Below are positions 43,742 through 52,212 of a DNA stretch of 64,000 nt, piece after piece. Every line of letters starts with the position of its first letter. Position 1 is the first letter of the stretch. Origin of the DNA: Mycobacteriales bacterium. Lineage in GTDB: Bacteria; Actinomycetota; Actinomycetes; Mycobacteriales; Mycobacteriaceae. The stretch lies in NCBI GenBank assembly GCA_018376445.1, contig JAHABL010000005.1, positions 1 through 64,000 on the forward strand, in the 5' to 3' direction. A program made the position numbers and the translations under genes. The notes under the pieces are model-generated. The model worked only from the letters and a program-made list of their open reading frames with translations, was not told the origin of the DNA and made no database searches.

Positions 43742-46700
43742 TCGCCGCCACCCCCGCTGCCTGCGGCGCTGCCACACCCCCTCTTGCACGCCACGGCACC
43801 ATCACCTGCTTCGCCACCTGCGGCGCCACCGCAGCTTCCCCTACCTGCTCAGCTACCTCGGCTTCCTCTGCCTCACCCTCCTACAGGACCCTGGTCGCAC
43901 CGCCGCCGACACCAAACACGACCTCACCGCCAACCCCCTCGGTTTTCTCGCCCGCTCCACCAGCCTGTGGGACTCCACTGCCCCCATGGGGCAACTCCAG
44001 AACCAGGCCTATGGCTACCTCTTCCCCCAAGGCCCCTTCTTTGCCTTCGGGCACCTCCTGCACCTCCCCGGCTGGCTCACCCAACGCCTCTGGTGGGCGC
44101 TACTCCTTTGGGTCGGTTTCTGGGGCATCATGTGGCTTGCCCGCACCCTCCGCATCGGCGGCCCACGCAGCCGCGTCGCCGGTGCGCTGGTCTACGTGCT
44201 CTCCCCCCGCATCCTCACCACGCTGGGGGCGATAAGCTCCGAATCCCTCCCCTACATGCTTGCCCCGTGGGTACTCGTGCCAGTGGTGTGGGCGCTTGAC
44301 GGCAATGGCTTGTCGAGCGGCGCCAGTGGCCCGCGCCCGGCGCAGCTGCGCCATGCCGCTTTTCTTTCCGCCGTCGCTGTCGCCTGCATGGGGGCCGTCA
44401 ACGCCACCGCTACCCTGGCCGCGGTGCTCGTCAGTATCCTCTGGTGGCTCCTCCACCGCCCCTCCGGCCGTTGGGCCAGGTTCACCGGCTGGTGGATGCT
44501 CGGCGGAGTACTGGCATGCACCTGGTGGATTGGGCCACTGCTACTGCTTGGCCGCTACTCTCCGCCCTTCCTCGACTACATCGAATCCGCCCAGGTGACG
44601 ACCCGTTGGGCGAACCTGTCGGAAACACTGCGCGGTACCACCTCCTGGACCCCCTACCTTTCCACCGAGCGGGTTGCGGGCGCGCTGCTCGTCACCCAAC
44701 CTGCCCTCATTGTCGCCACCACCCTGGTGGCTGCCGCGGGCCTAGCAGGATTAACCCTGCGCAGTATGCCGCACCGGGGGCGACTCATCACCATCGCCCT
44801 GGTGGGCGTTACCCTTCTCTGCTTGGGCTGGGTGGGGGCCCTCGACGCACCCTTCGCCGGCCACGTGCGGGCTTTCCTGGACGGGCCCGGCGCGGCCTTC
44901 CGCAACGTCCACAAATTCGATCCGCTGCTCCGGCTGCCCCTCGCCCTGGGCTTCACCCACCTACTCAGCCGCGTCCCCGTCCATTCCTGGGCGGACGTGG
45001 CCCACCCGGAGCGGCAGCCGCGTGTCGCAGCCGGCATGGTGATGGTGATGGCACTGGTGGTGGCGGTGTCTCCCGCCTGGACGCTGCGTCTCGCTCCGCA
45101 AGGCACCTACCGGGAGGTACCCGACTACTGGTCCGAGGCCGCCCAATGGTTGGCTGCCCACGCCCCGGAACCCCCCAGCGGCGGAGCCGGCAGCAGCCCC
45201 CAGGAGCCCACCCCGGCAGCCCGCGCCCTCGTGGTGCCGGGCGCGAATTTTGCCAGCCAACTGTGGGGCCTCACCCGCGATGAACCCCTGCAACCCCTTG
45301 CCCGCAGTCCCTGGGCGGTGCGGGATGCCATTCCCCTGGTTCCGCCGAATACGATTCGCGCGATGGATGCGGTGGAGCAGCTGGTGGCCGATGGGCGGCC
45401 GGCGGAGGGTTTGGCTGCCACGCTAGCGGGGCAGGGTATTCGTTTTGTGGTGGTGCGTAATGACCTCAACCTGGCGGTGAGTGATGCTGCCAGCCCGCTG
45501 TTGGTGCATCGAACTATGCTGGGGTCTCCCGGGTTGCGGCGGGTGGCACAGTTTGGCCCGGCGACCCGGGCGGGGGTGGGATACCAGGCGGAGAATACTC
45601 CCCAGCCGGTGCCGTTTTTCCTGCGGGATGTGCCACGCCCCGCCTATCCGGCTATCGAAATTTTTGAGGTGGATCTGGATGGTCCACATACCCCGAGCTC
45701 GTTCCCCTTTGGGGGCCCGTGGCTGGTGGATACGGATTCGGTGCCGCTGGTAGTGGGCGGGCCGGAGGCGTTGAGTTCCTTCAACGACACTGCGTTGAGT
45801 TTCGGGCAGCCGATTCCGACGGTGCGGATGCTGTCCGGGCATGTGACGCGGCTCTACCAGCAGACCGTCAGCCAGCAGTCTGCCAGTCAGCAAGCTGGGG
45901 TGGGGCCGGGCGTACCCTCGCGAGACGCACTCCCACAGGGCAGACGCCCACAGGGCACAGTTCAGGCCGGCGGCCCAACTACGCCGCGCTGGCTGGGCCT
46001 CACCATCACGGATAGCCCCAAAGCCCGTGAAACTGACGTCGGGCGGGTCGACCACCACTCCTCCGGTATCCGCAGCCGAGGCGACACTCGCTACACCGGC
46101 AGCCGGCACCCCGACTACGCCACTGATGCCGCTCCCCTCATCTACTCCCGCTGGTATGGGGGCAAGGTGACGGTAAGCTCTAGCGCCGGCTACGCGGATC
46201 AACTGGGCAAGGTACGCCCCGGGGCAGAACCCGCCGCCGCCTTCGACGGCAACCCCCGCAGTGCCTGGCTCTCTGCTTTCCCCGGTAGCGCGGTTGGGCA
46301 ATCCCTAACAGTGCACCTCAACCACCCAATTCCACAGGGATCGGTGACGGTGACAGTGCCGCGCGGGCTGCCCGGCAGTCCCGTCAACCGGCTGGTGCTC
46401 CACACCAATGCCGGTTCCGCCATCGTGTCCACCACCTCCGGTCACCGCACCGTCATACCATTCCCCCCAGGTACAACGACATGGCTGCGGATTTCTGCGG
46501 GGTCGACGCGGGACGGATCGGCCGGCGACCAGTTTGGTCTCTCCGAAGTGGTGGTGCGCGATACCAGCCGCCCTACCGCCAGTGGGGCAGGAACCGTGGT
46601 ACAAATTGGCCGCGAAGTAGTGGTGGGTTACCCCGACCATGCGGAGTTTTTGCCGCCACTGCTCGGCTGGAGTCTGCACCAGGACTATTCGGGGGCACTG

Positions 46701-48047
46701 CCCTGTGCGGATGGCCCCACGGGGGCGAGGGTGTGCGACCCGTCTTTAGTGGAACCACCGGAGGAGCCGGGGGTGTTGCGTCGCACCATCACCACCCCGC
46801 GGGAGGTGGAGGTGACGGCGCGTATGCTGGTGCGGCTGAACAGTGCCCGCATTGCGCAGGTGTCCACCACCGCCCCGCCACACCTGCGGGTAAACACGGG
46901 CTGTGATGGGGGGCTGGCACTGGTGGTGACCCCGGGCAGTGCGCTACAGGCCGCCGCCTGGAACTCCCTAGAGAATTCCCCCAGTTTCCCCGTCCCCCAA
47001 CGTATTCCGCTACGATTGGAGGGTAATTCGGAGGACATCGCGGCGGCACTGCAGCGCGGCGAGACAGTGCCGGCGGTGGCGTGCCAACCGTCCACAGTGC
47101 TGCTCCCCGCCGGGGAAGTGCGGGTGGAAGGCCATGCAGGCCGCAACCTGGTGGTGGACACCCTGCAGCTGATAAGCCCTGCCGGCCAACGCCGTCTGGC
47201 TGAGGCGGCACGCCTGAGGGCCAACCACCGCTCCACCCCGCCACGTCTGCTGGAGTGGGGAAATAGTGTGCGGCGCCTGGAATTTGGGCCGAGTACGGAC
47301 ACGCGCCTACTGGTGGTGCCGGAGAGCGTCAACCCGGGCTGGCAGGCCACCCTCGCTGATGGGCGCATGTTGCAGCCCACCACTGCCAATGGTTGGCAGC
47401 AGGCGTGGTTAGTGCCCGCAAACTCGGAAGGAGTAGTGACACTTCGGTTTACCCCGAACACCCCCTACCGCACTGTGCTGGGGGTAGGCGGAGTGCTAGT
47501 GCTGCTACTCATCGTGCTCACGGTAGTCGGTGGGGTGCGACTGCGCCGACTGGATTCCCCCCACTCCGACAGTCCCCTTGCATGGCGATGGAGTGCAGTA
47601 ACGGCACCCAGCCCCCACCCCCGCCAGTCCTTTGGAGACAGTGGCCGCTACCATTGGGCCACGCTTCTTACCGCCGCCGGCACAGTCCTCAGCGGTCTGC
47701 TACTGGCCGCCCACCCGTGGACACTCACCGGTGGCCACAGCTATGCCGGCGACCACTGGCTCACCCAGCTCTGCGCCCTCATTGCCGTCGTCGCCTTAGC
47801 TCTCGCCACCACCCCTCTGCCGGCCGGCTGGCGCCACGGCATCCGCACACTGCGGCAACGCTACGCCTCAGCTGGTGCCGCCACTGTGGCACCGGGTGCC
47901 GACTCAAGTGCCGCCTCCACTGTCACACTGGGTGCCGCCACTATCGCCTCGGGTGCCGCCGCTGCCTCTCCCCCAGACGCCGCCACCACCCGGCGTGCCT
48001 CCCAGGCACGCAATCGCCGTCGCAACGGCTCCTCCACCAGTGCATAA
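43704..48047 (+). CDS. aftD: Alpha-(1->3)-arabinofuranosyltransferase AftD
   Basis: AftD is a very large GT-C enzyme that transfers arabinofuranose from decaprenyl phosphate to arabinogalactan and lipoarabinomannan in the outer leaflet. The recognisable family start is LLQDPGRTAADTKHDLTANP (catalytic-type acidic residues) and GQLQNQAYGYLFPQGPFF, then about ten helices to residue 450, then a 900-residue outer region with carbohydrate-binding-like beta domains, ending with two helices. The start is uncertain: ATG 43704 lies inside the DUF2613 gene, and only CTG codons lie between there and the conserved region; an ATG at 43614 is also in frame. The Ala-rich C-terminus is encoded on DNA shared with the convergent acyltransferase gene. 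Confidence 0.88.
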   Translation: MPSPARLSTAAANRRHPRCLRRCHTPSCTPRHHHLLRHLRRHRSFPYLLSYLGFLCLTLLQDPGRTAADTKHDLTANPLGFLARSTSLWDSTAPMGQLQNQAYGYLFPQGPFFAFGHLLHLPGWLTQRLWWALLLWVGFWGIMWLARTLRIGGPRSRVAGALVYVLSPRILTTLGAISSESLPYMLAPWVLVPVVWALDGNGLSSGASGPRPAQLRHAAFLSAVAVACMGAVNATATLAAVLVSILWWLLHRPSGRWARFTGWWMLGGVLACTWWIGPLLLLGRYSPPFLDYIESAQVTTRWANLSETLRGTTSWTPYLSTERVAGALLVTQPALIVATTLVAAAGLAGLTLRSMPHRGRLITIALVGVTLLCLGWVGALDAPFAGHVRAFLDGPGAAFRNVHKFDPLLRLPLALGFTHLLSRVPVHSWADVAHPERQPRVAAGMVMVMALVVAVSPAWTLRLAPQGTYREVPDYWSEAAQWLAAHAPEPPSGGAGSSPQEPTPAARALVVPGANFASQLWGLTRDEPLQPLARSPWAVRDAIPLVPPNTIRAMDAVEQLVADGRPAEGLAATLAGQGIRFVVVRNDLNLAVSDAASPLLVHRTMLGSPGLRRVAQFGPATRAGVGYQAENTPQPVPFFLRDVPRPAYPAIEIFEVDLDGPHTPSSFPFGGPWLVDTDSVPLVVGGPEALSSFNDTALSFGQPIPTVRMLSGHVTRLYQQTVSQQSASQQAGVGPGVPSRDALPQGRRPQGTVQAGGPTTPRWLGLTITDSPKARETDVGRVDHHSSGIRSRGDTRYTGSRHPDYATDAAPLIYSRWYGGKVTVSSSAGYADQLGKVRPGAEPAAAFDGNPRSAWLSAFPGSAVGQSLTVHLNHPIPQGSVTVTVPRGLPGSPVNRLVLHTNAGSAIVSTTSGHRTVIPFPPGTTTWLRISAGSTRDGSAGDQFGLSEVVVRDTSRPTASGAGTVVQIGREVVVGYPDHAEFLPPLLGWSLHQDYSGALPCADGPTGARVCDPSLVEPPEEPGVLRRTITTPREVEVTARMLVRLNSARIAQVSTTAPPHLRVNTGCDGGLALVVTPGSALQAAAWNSLENSPSFPVPQRIPLRLEGNSEDIAAALQRGETVPAVACQPSTVLLPAGEVRVEGHAGRNLVVDTLQLISPAGQRRLAEAARLRANHRSTPPRLLEWGNSVRRLEFGPSTDTRLLVVPESVNPGWQATLADGRMLQPTTANGWQQAWLVPANSEGVVTLRFTPNTPYRTVLGVGGVLVLLLIVLTVVGGVRLRRLDSPHSDSPLAWRWSAVTAPSPHPRQSFGDSGRYHWATLLTAAGTVLSGLLLAAHPWTLTGGHSYAGDHWLTQLCALIAVVALALATTPLPAGWRHGIRTLRQRYASAGAATVAPGADSSAASTVTLGAATIASGAAAASPPDAATTRRASQARNRRRNGSSTSA

Positions 48048-49117
48048 CTGGCGGCACTCAGCGGCACCGTCACCACCACCGTCACCACCCACACCCCCAA
48101 CGTGTGGCCACTAAACAGCGGCACCCCCAGAATCTGGAAAGCCGCCCACAACGCCACCAGATGCCACAGAAAAATCCCATAAGACCAGCGCCCCAGCGCC
48201 TGCAACACCCCACTACACAGGATAGGGTGACGGGCCCCCACCGGCCCCACCACCAGTGGCGCCACACAGAAAAAGGCGATCTCTACACCCATCACCATCC
48301 GCAACGCAAACGCCCGCGGGGAAGGCTCTACAAACGCCGCCGGCCCCATGAACGGCTGCGCCGCCACCAGAAACAGCACCGCCACCACCACTGGGTTCAG
48401 CCACCCCACCTGCACCAGTGCCTTCACCCCGCGGTGCTCCCGCAACCCCAGGAAACAATCCGCCCACACTTCCGCCAGCAGCATCCCCACCCCAAACCAG
48501 GGAATGAATGCCGGGAACTGCATCTGCCCGTTAAGGTCCCCCAACGGCTCCCACACCTGCCCCAACGGCACCCACGCCCAGCCCAAGAACAGCGCGCACA
48601 CCACCCCAATAGTGGGGATGCGCCACCGCGCCCGCTTCCCCCGCAACCCCCACAACACCCACGCTGCCAGCGGCACTAGCAGGTAGAACGCGCCTTCCAC
48701 GGACAAACTCCACATTTGGGTGAGCCCATCGGTGAGCGAGAGCGGAACATACACCTGCGTGAGAGTGAGGTTGGACAGCACCCCTTCCCAGGAGAGCCGC
48801 TGGCCACCCGGGAACAGCAGTAGCACCGTCACCACCACCAGCCAGTAGGCGGGCATGATGCGGACGAAGCGCGCCCGATAGTAGCGCCCCACCGATGGGC
48901 GCACCCCACCAACGTCCTGCCGGGCGGCAAGAGCCTGCCGTCGCCACAACAAAAACCCGGACAGCGCAAAAAACACCGCCACCCACAAATCCAGGCGCCC
49001 CCACAGCCACTGCCACCCCGCCCCCGTCTGAAACGCCACATGAGCGGTGAGTACACCCAACGCCGCCAGCGCCCGCACGCCCTCCAAAGCGGGGATAAAA
49101 AACCGCGGCTGTTCCAT
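47861..49117 (-). CDS. Acyltransferase-3 family membrane protein
   Basis: The 418-residue protein starts MEQPRFFIPALEGVRALAALGV and has the acyltransferase-3 layout: the likely active His in VLTAHVAF (about 26), RRYYRARFVRI-type basic loop, and the intact motif SLSVEGAFYLLVPLAAW with Glu. About ten helices follow, then an Ala-rich cytoplasmic tail of about 50 residues. It probably acylates an envelope sugar; position near pgfA and aftD recalls mycobacterial Rv0228. Sequence upstream of 49117 in this frame is not family-like. Its last 187 nt overlap the end of aftD on the other strand. Confidence 0.85.
   Translation of the reverse strand: MEQPRFFIPALEGVRALAALGVLTAHVAFQTGAGWQWLWGRLDLWVAVFFALSGFLLWRRQALAARQDVGGVRPSVGRYYRARFVRIMPAYWLVVVTVLLLFPGGQRLSWEGVLSNLTLTQVYVPLSLTDGLTQMWSLSVEGAFYLLVPLAAWVLWGLRGKRARWRIPTIGVVCALFLGWAWVPLGQVWEPLGDLNGQMQFPAFIPWFGVGMLLAEVWADCFLGLREHRGVKALVQVGWLNPVVVAVLFLVAAQPFMGPAAFVEPSPRAFALRMVMGVEIAFFCVAPLVVGPVGARHPILCSGVLQALGRWSYGIFLWHLVALWAAFQILGVPLFSGHTLGVWVVTVVVTVPLSAASYALVEEPLRRRLRAWEARRVVAASGGEAAAAPEAIVAAPSVTVEAALESAPGATVAAPAEA
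47870..47970. repeat. GGTGCCGCC-type repeats in overlapping gene ends
   Basis: The unit GGTGCCG(CC)ACT recurs several times here, coding Gly-Ala-Ala-Thr/Ser stretches for AftD on the plus strand and Ala-Pro/Val-rich stretches for the acyltransferase on the minus strand. Repeat expansion may have created the overlap. Confidence 0.6.
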
Positions 49118-49343
49118 AGTGCAAAAATGTCCTGTGTTAGTATTTGTCCTGATAGGCCTTGTATAGACGGCAGTGTGACGCACCGCCGCCAGCGGCCACC
49201 GTACTTTCACGCTATGGCAGCGACCCCCTCCCGGAGCCCGCGCTGTAGCACTCGGATAGCGGTTCGTGGCCCCACACGAACCGCTATCACCCCTACTATA
49301 AACTCCCCCAGAACACCCACTGTCGACCAGCGAAGGAGACCCA

Positions 49344-50684
49344 ATGGCAGCCCCTTCCGACAGCCCCAAGAAACTTCTCCCCAGCATCCTCGCGGGCCTA
49401 GGTGCCCTCCTTCTGGTCGCCGGCATCCTCCTCCCCACCTTCCTGGTGCCACGCCTCTCCATCACCCCCCTCTCCGTCGGGCCTGGCAACAGCGGAAACA
49501 CCTACACCACGGACACCATCGAAGGCACCGCCTTTGACCCCATCGCCTACCGGCATCAGAAACCCACCGCCGGCAACGCGGACCGCCCCGAATGCAAGCA
49601 GCCCAACCCCGCCACCTGGCGCCTCCCCATGTTCTGCTTCATCGACACCCGAGTCCCCCTCAGCAGCCGCACCACCGTCTTCGGCGCCGAACCCGCCAAC
49701 GAGAAAGTGAACACCTACCAGGCCGGCTACACCCTCTGGCGCAAGGACCGGAAGACGTTGGAGGACGGCATCATCACCTCCTACATCGACCGGGTGACCA
49801 CCGACCGCCGCACCAGCGCCCCCACCGGTGAATCCATCATCTACCCCAACGCCGACCCGGCGAACCCTGGCGCCAACGACCCCATCAAGCCCTTCCACCG
49901 CACCGGCTACCAGTACAAGTTCCCCTACAATATGAGCCTGGACGGCCACTACACCTACTTCGACCCGTTCGTACTGCAATCCATCCCCCTCACCCCCGTG
50001 CGGGAAACCGTAGTGGACGGGGTAAAAGCCCTGGAATTTAAGCAGGTTGTGGGCCCCACCAATCTGTACAAGGTGTGGGAGAAGGCGCTGCGCGACGACC
50101 ACGGGAAACTCTCCTTCATCGACAAACTCACCCTCTCCGCCTACCGCTTTGATGAGCCGGAGAGCGTATGGAAAAACGGTGGCAGCGACAAGGTAGTGCC
50201 CTACTACGCCTACTACTACAAAGAGCGCGACCTGGTAGTCTCCCAGGCCACCGGGCAGATCCTCAAAAAGCACGAGTACTTCCAGTGGTTTGCTGCCAAG
50301 GATGAGGACGGCGCCCGCGCCTACCTCCACGACAACGGTATGAAGGCGGGCTTGGATAACCCCATCGTGACGCTGGTGGAGGCGGATACGAACCTGTCGG
50401 AGAAGGACACGGAGAACATAGTGGGTGACGAGAAGTCCACCTATGCCCTGCTACAGGGCGCGACCGTGGCCGGCTGGGTGATGGGTGGTGTGGGCCTGAT
50501 TCTGCTGGTGTTTGGTTGGTTTACCGTGGTGAAGAGGACCCGCGAGTGGGAGCGCATTACCCGTGCTGTGAGGGAGGACCTGCCGCTCGACGGTGACGGC
50601 GACGACAACAGTGACGACGCCGGCGCTGGCGACGGTGCGAGTGACAGTACTAGTGCCGGTGACGGCGAAGGCGCGGCCCGCTAG
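49344..50684 (+). CDS. pgfA: PgfA-like DUF3068 membrane protein
   Basis: The 446-residue protein matches DUF3068 (Rv0227c / MSMEG_0317 type). In mycobacteria this protein, PgfA, interacts with MmpL3 and influences trehalose monomycolate handling and polar growth; in corynebacteria its loss disturbs lipomannan/lipoarabinomannan maturation. Visible parts are an N-terminal helix (about 12-36), a periplasmic domain of about 330 residues with two cysteines (PECKQP and MFCFID, about 84 and 97), a second helix (about 377-400) and an acidic cytoplasmic tail of GDGDD-type repeats. GGAGACCCA precedes the start by a few bases. Its 3' end overlaps the convergent flippase gene by 35 nt. Confidence 0.85.
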   Translation: MAAPSDSPKKLLPSILAGLGALLLVAGILLPTFLVPRLSITPLSVGPGNSGNTYTTDTIEGTAFDPIAYRHQKPTAGNADRPECKQPNPATWRLPMFCFIDTRVPLSSRTTVFGAEPANEKVNTYQAGYTLWRKDRKTLEDGIITSYIDRVTTDRRTSAPTGESIIYPNADPANPGANDPIKPFHRTGYQYKFPYNMSLDGHYTYFDPFVLQSIPLTPVRETVVDGVKALEFKQVVGPTNLYKVWEKALRDDHGKLSFIDKLTLSAYRFDEPESVWKNGGSDKVVPYYAYYYKERDLVVSQATGQILKKHEYFQWFAAKDEDGARAYLHDNGMKAGLDNPIVTLVEADTNLSEKDTENIVGDEKSTYALLQGATVAGWVMGGVGLILLVFGWFTVVKRTREWERITRAVREDLPLDGDGDDNSDDAGAGDGASDSTSAGDGEGAAR

Positions 50685-52134
50685 CAGCGTCACCCCCGCA
50701 AGCACTCTCACCCTCACAAGACCACCCGATGTCGCTACCGGGTGCCAACCGCCCGGCGCGAACCGCCCGGCGCCATTCCGTCGCGCCGACAACCACCAGC
50801 GCAGCAGCTGCACACCCCACCGCAGTACCCAACAGCCCCACCGGTGTACGGATAGCCGCCAGCACAATCACCACTTCGGCCACCAATAGCGGCCACACCA
50901 CCAGGGTGAACCTCTCTCCCTCCACCGCAATAGCCCCCACCAACAGCACCTGCAGCACGCTCAACAGCACCCCCAACAGTGCAAATAGCCACAGCAGCCC
51001 CGTCACCGGCGCAAACCTCTCCCCCAACACCAGCGGCACCCAGCGTGACACCACCTCAGTACCCACTACCACCACAGCCCCCACACCCCACAACAACCCC
51101 AGCGCCCGGCGTAACGCCCCCCGCCGCGCCTGTGCATCCGCCAACTGCGGGTAGAACACCAACGCCACCGCCGCCGGCAGCCAGAACGCTATCTTGGTGA
51201 AAATGCCTCCCGCCGCGTAGAGCCCCGCATCGGTATGGGTGAGCACCCGTTGCGCCAGCACCACATCTATCTGCGCGAACACCATAATGAGCAACTGCAC
51301 CTGGGTAGCCCACCACACCGCGGACAGGGACACGCCCGCGGCGGCACTGCCAGATGTGGAGGGTGACGGTGCCCGCCCCGTTAGCACCCGCGCCACCGCC
51401 CACACCAGCGCATACCCTACCGCCGACGCCACAAACGACCACCCCACCGAGCCAGTTCGCCACAGCACCAGCACCGCCGGCCCCACCTTGCCGACCCCCG
51501 CCAACGCCACCACCGCAGCCAGCGCCGCAAAGCGTTGCTCGCCCTGCAGGATGCCCTGCTCCCCCGCCAGCCCCACCAACACTGGCACTGCGAGTAGCGC
51601 GGAAAGCGTCACCCACCCCGACCAGTGCGCAAAGTATGCCGTAAGGGCAAGCCCTACCAGCAGCGCCACCACCGACACCACCCCACCGGTGTGCCACACC
51701 AGCCGGCGGGCCCCAGCAACCGCCGTCCCCGTCGCCCGCTCCCGCGCCACCACGGTTTGCACCGCTAACGCCGGCACAGCCGCCACCACCTGCACCGCCA
51801 TCAACGCCGCAAATTGGCCATACCCGGCGGGACCCAGCAGATTCGTGGCAGCAATATGCAGCAGGTACCCCAGGATGTTGGCGAGCATACTGCCCGCAGT
51901 CACCCACCCCATACCGCGGGCGAGCTCCCCCCGGCTCGGCCTCCTTACGCTCCGCTCGCTCCGAACACTCCGATCACTACGCCCGACCTGTACGTCCCGC
52001 GCACTCCGCACGTCCTCCCGTTCGCCCGGCTCACCCCTTACACCCCGATCGCTCTGTACGTCCCGCTCGCTCCACATGCCCGGCTCACCCGCGGGCGCGG
52101 GCTCCGAAGCAGCAGCAGAGCGGAACACACACAT
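50650..52134 (-). CDS. Wzx/MATE-like polysaccharide flippase
   Basis: The product of about 494 residues has twelve to fourteen helices in the pattern of the polysaccharide-export branch of the MOP superfamily: MGWVTAGSMLANILGYLLHIAATNLLGPAGYGQFAALMAVQV (split about 73-113) is a typical first repeat. It likely flips a lipid-linked glycan. The first 70 residues are an Arg/Ser/Asp-rich repeat (RDVQSDRGVRGEPGERED...), which is unusual. The start is uncertain: ATG 52134 has GGAGG only 1 nt away, and a GTG at 52155 is also in frame. An ATG inside the repeat (about 52077) is another option. Confidence 0.75.
   Translation of the reverse strand: MCVFRSAAASEPAPAGEPGMWSERDVQSDRGVRGEPGEREDVRSARDVQVGRSDRSVRSERSVRRPSRGELARGMGWVTAGSMLANILGYLLHIAATNLLGPAGYGQFAALMAVQVVAAVPALAVQTVVARERATGTAVAGARRLVWHTGGVVSVVALLVGLALTAYFAHWSGWVTLSALLAVPVLVGLAGEQGILQGEQRFAALAAVVALAGVGKVGPAVLVLWRTGSVGWSFVASAVGYALVWAVARVLTGRAPSPSTSGSAAAGVSLSAVWWATQVQLLIMVFAQIDVVLAQRVLTHTDAGLYAAGGIFTKIAFWLPAAVALVFYPQLADAQARRGALRRALGLLWGVGAVVVVGTEVVSRWVPLVLGERFAPVTGLLWLFALLGVLLSVLQVLLVGAIAVEGERFTLVVWPLLVAEVVIVLAAIRTPVGLLGTAVGCAAAALVVVGATEWRRAVRAGRLAPGSDIGWSCEGESACGGDAASGPRLRRHRH
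51989..52080. repeat. Direct repeats in the flippase N-terminal coding region
   Basis: CTGTACGTCCCGC recurs at 51989 and 52054 within a run of degenerate CGCTCC/CACTCC units. They code the SERSVR/RDVQ repeats of the flippase N-terminus. Confidence 0.5.
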
Positions 52135-52212
52135 GCCTCCATTATGCCGCCCCACCTCAATTTTTCTTTGTGATGCTCGTACAATTCACGACCCTTCAGG
52201 CACAATGGAAGC

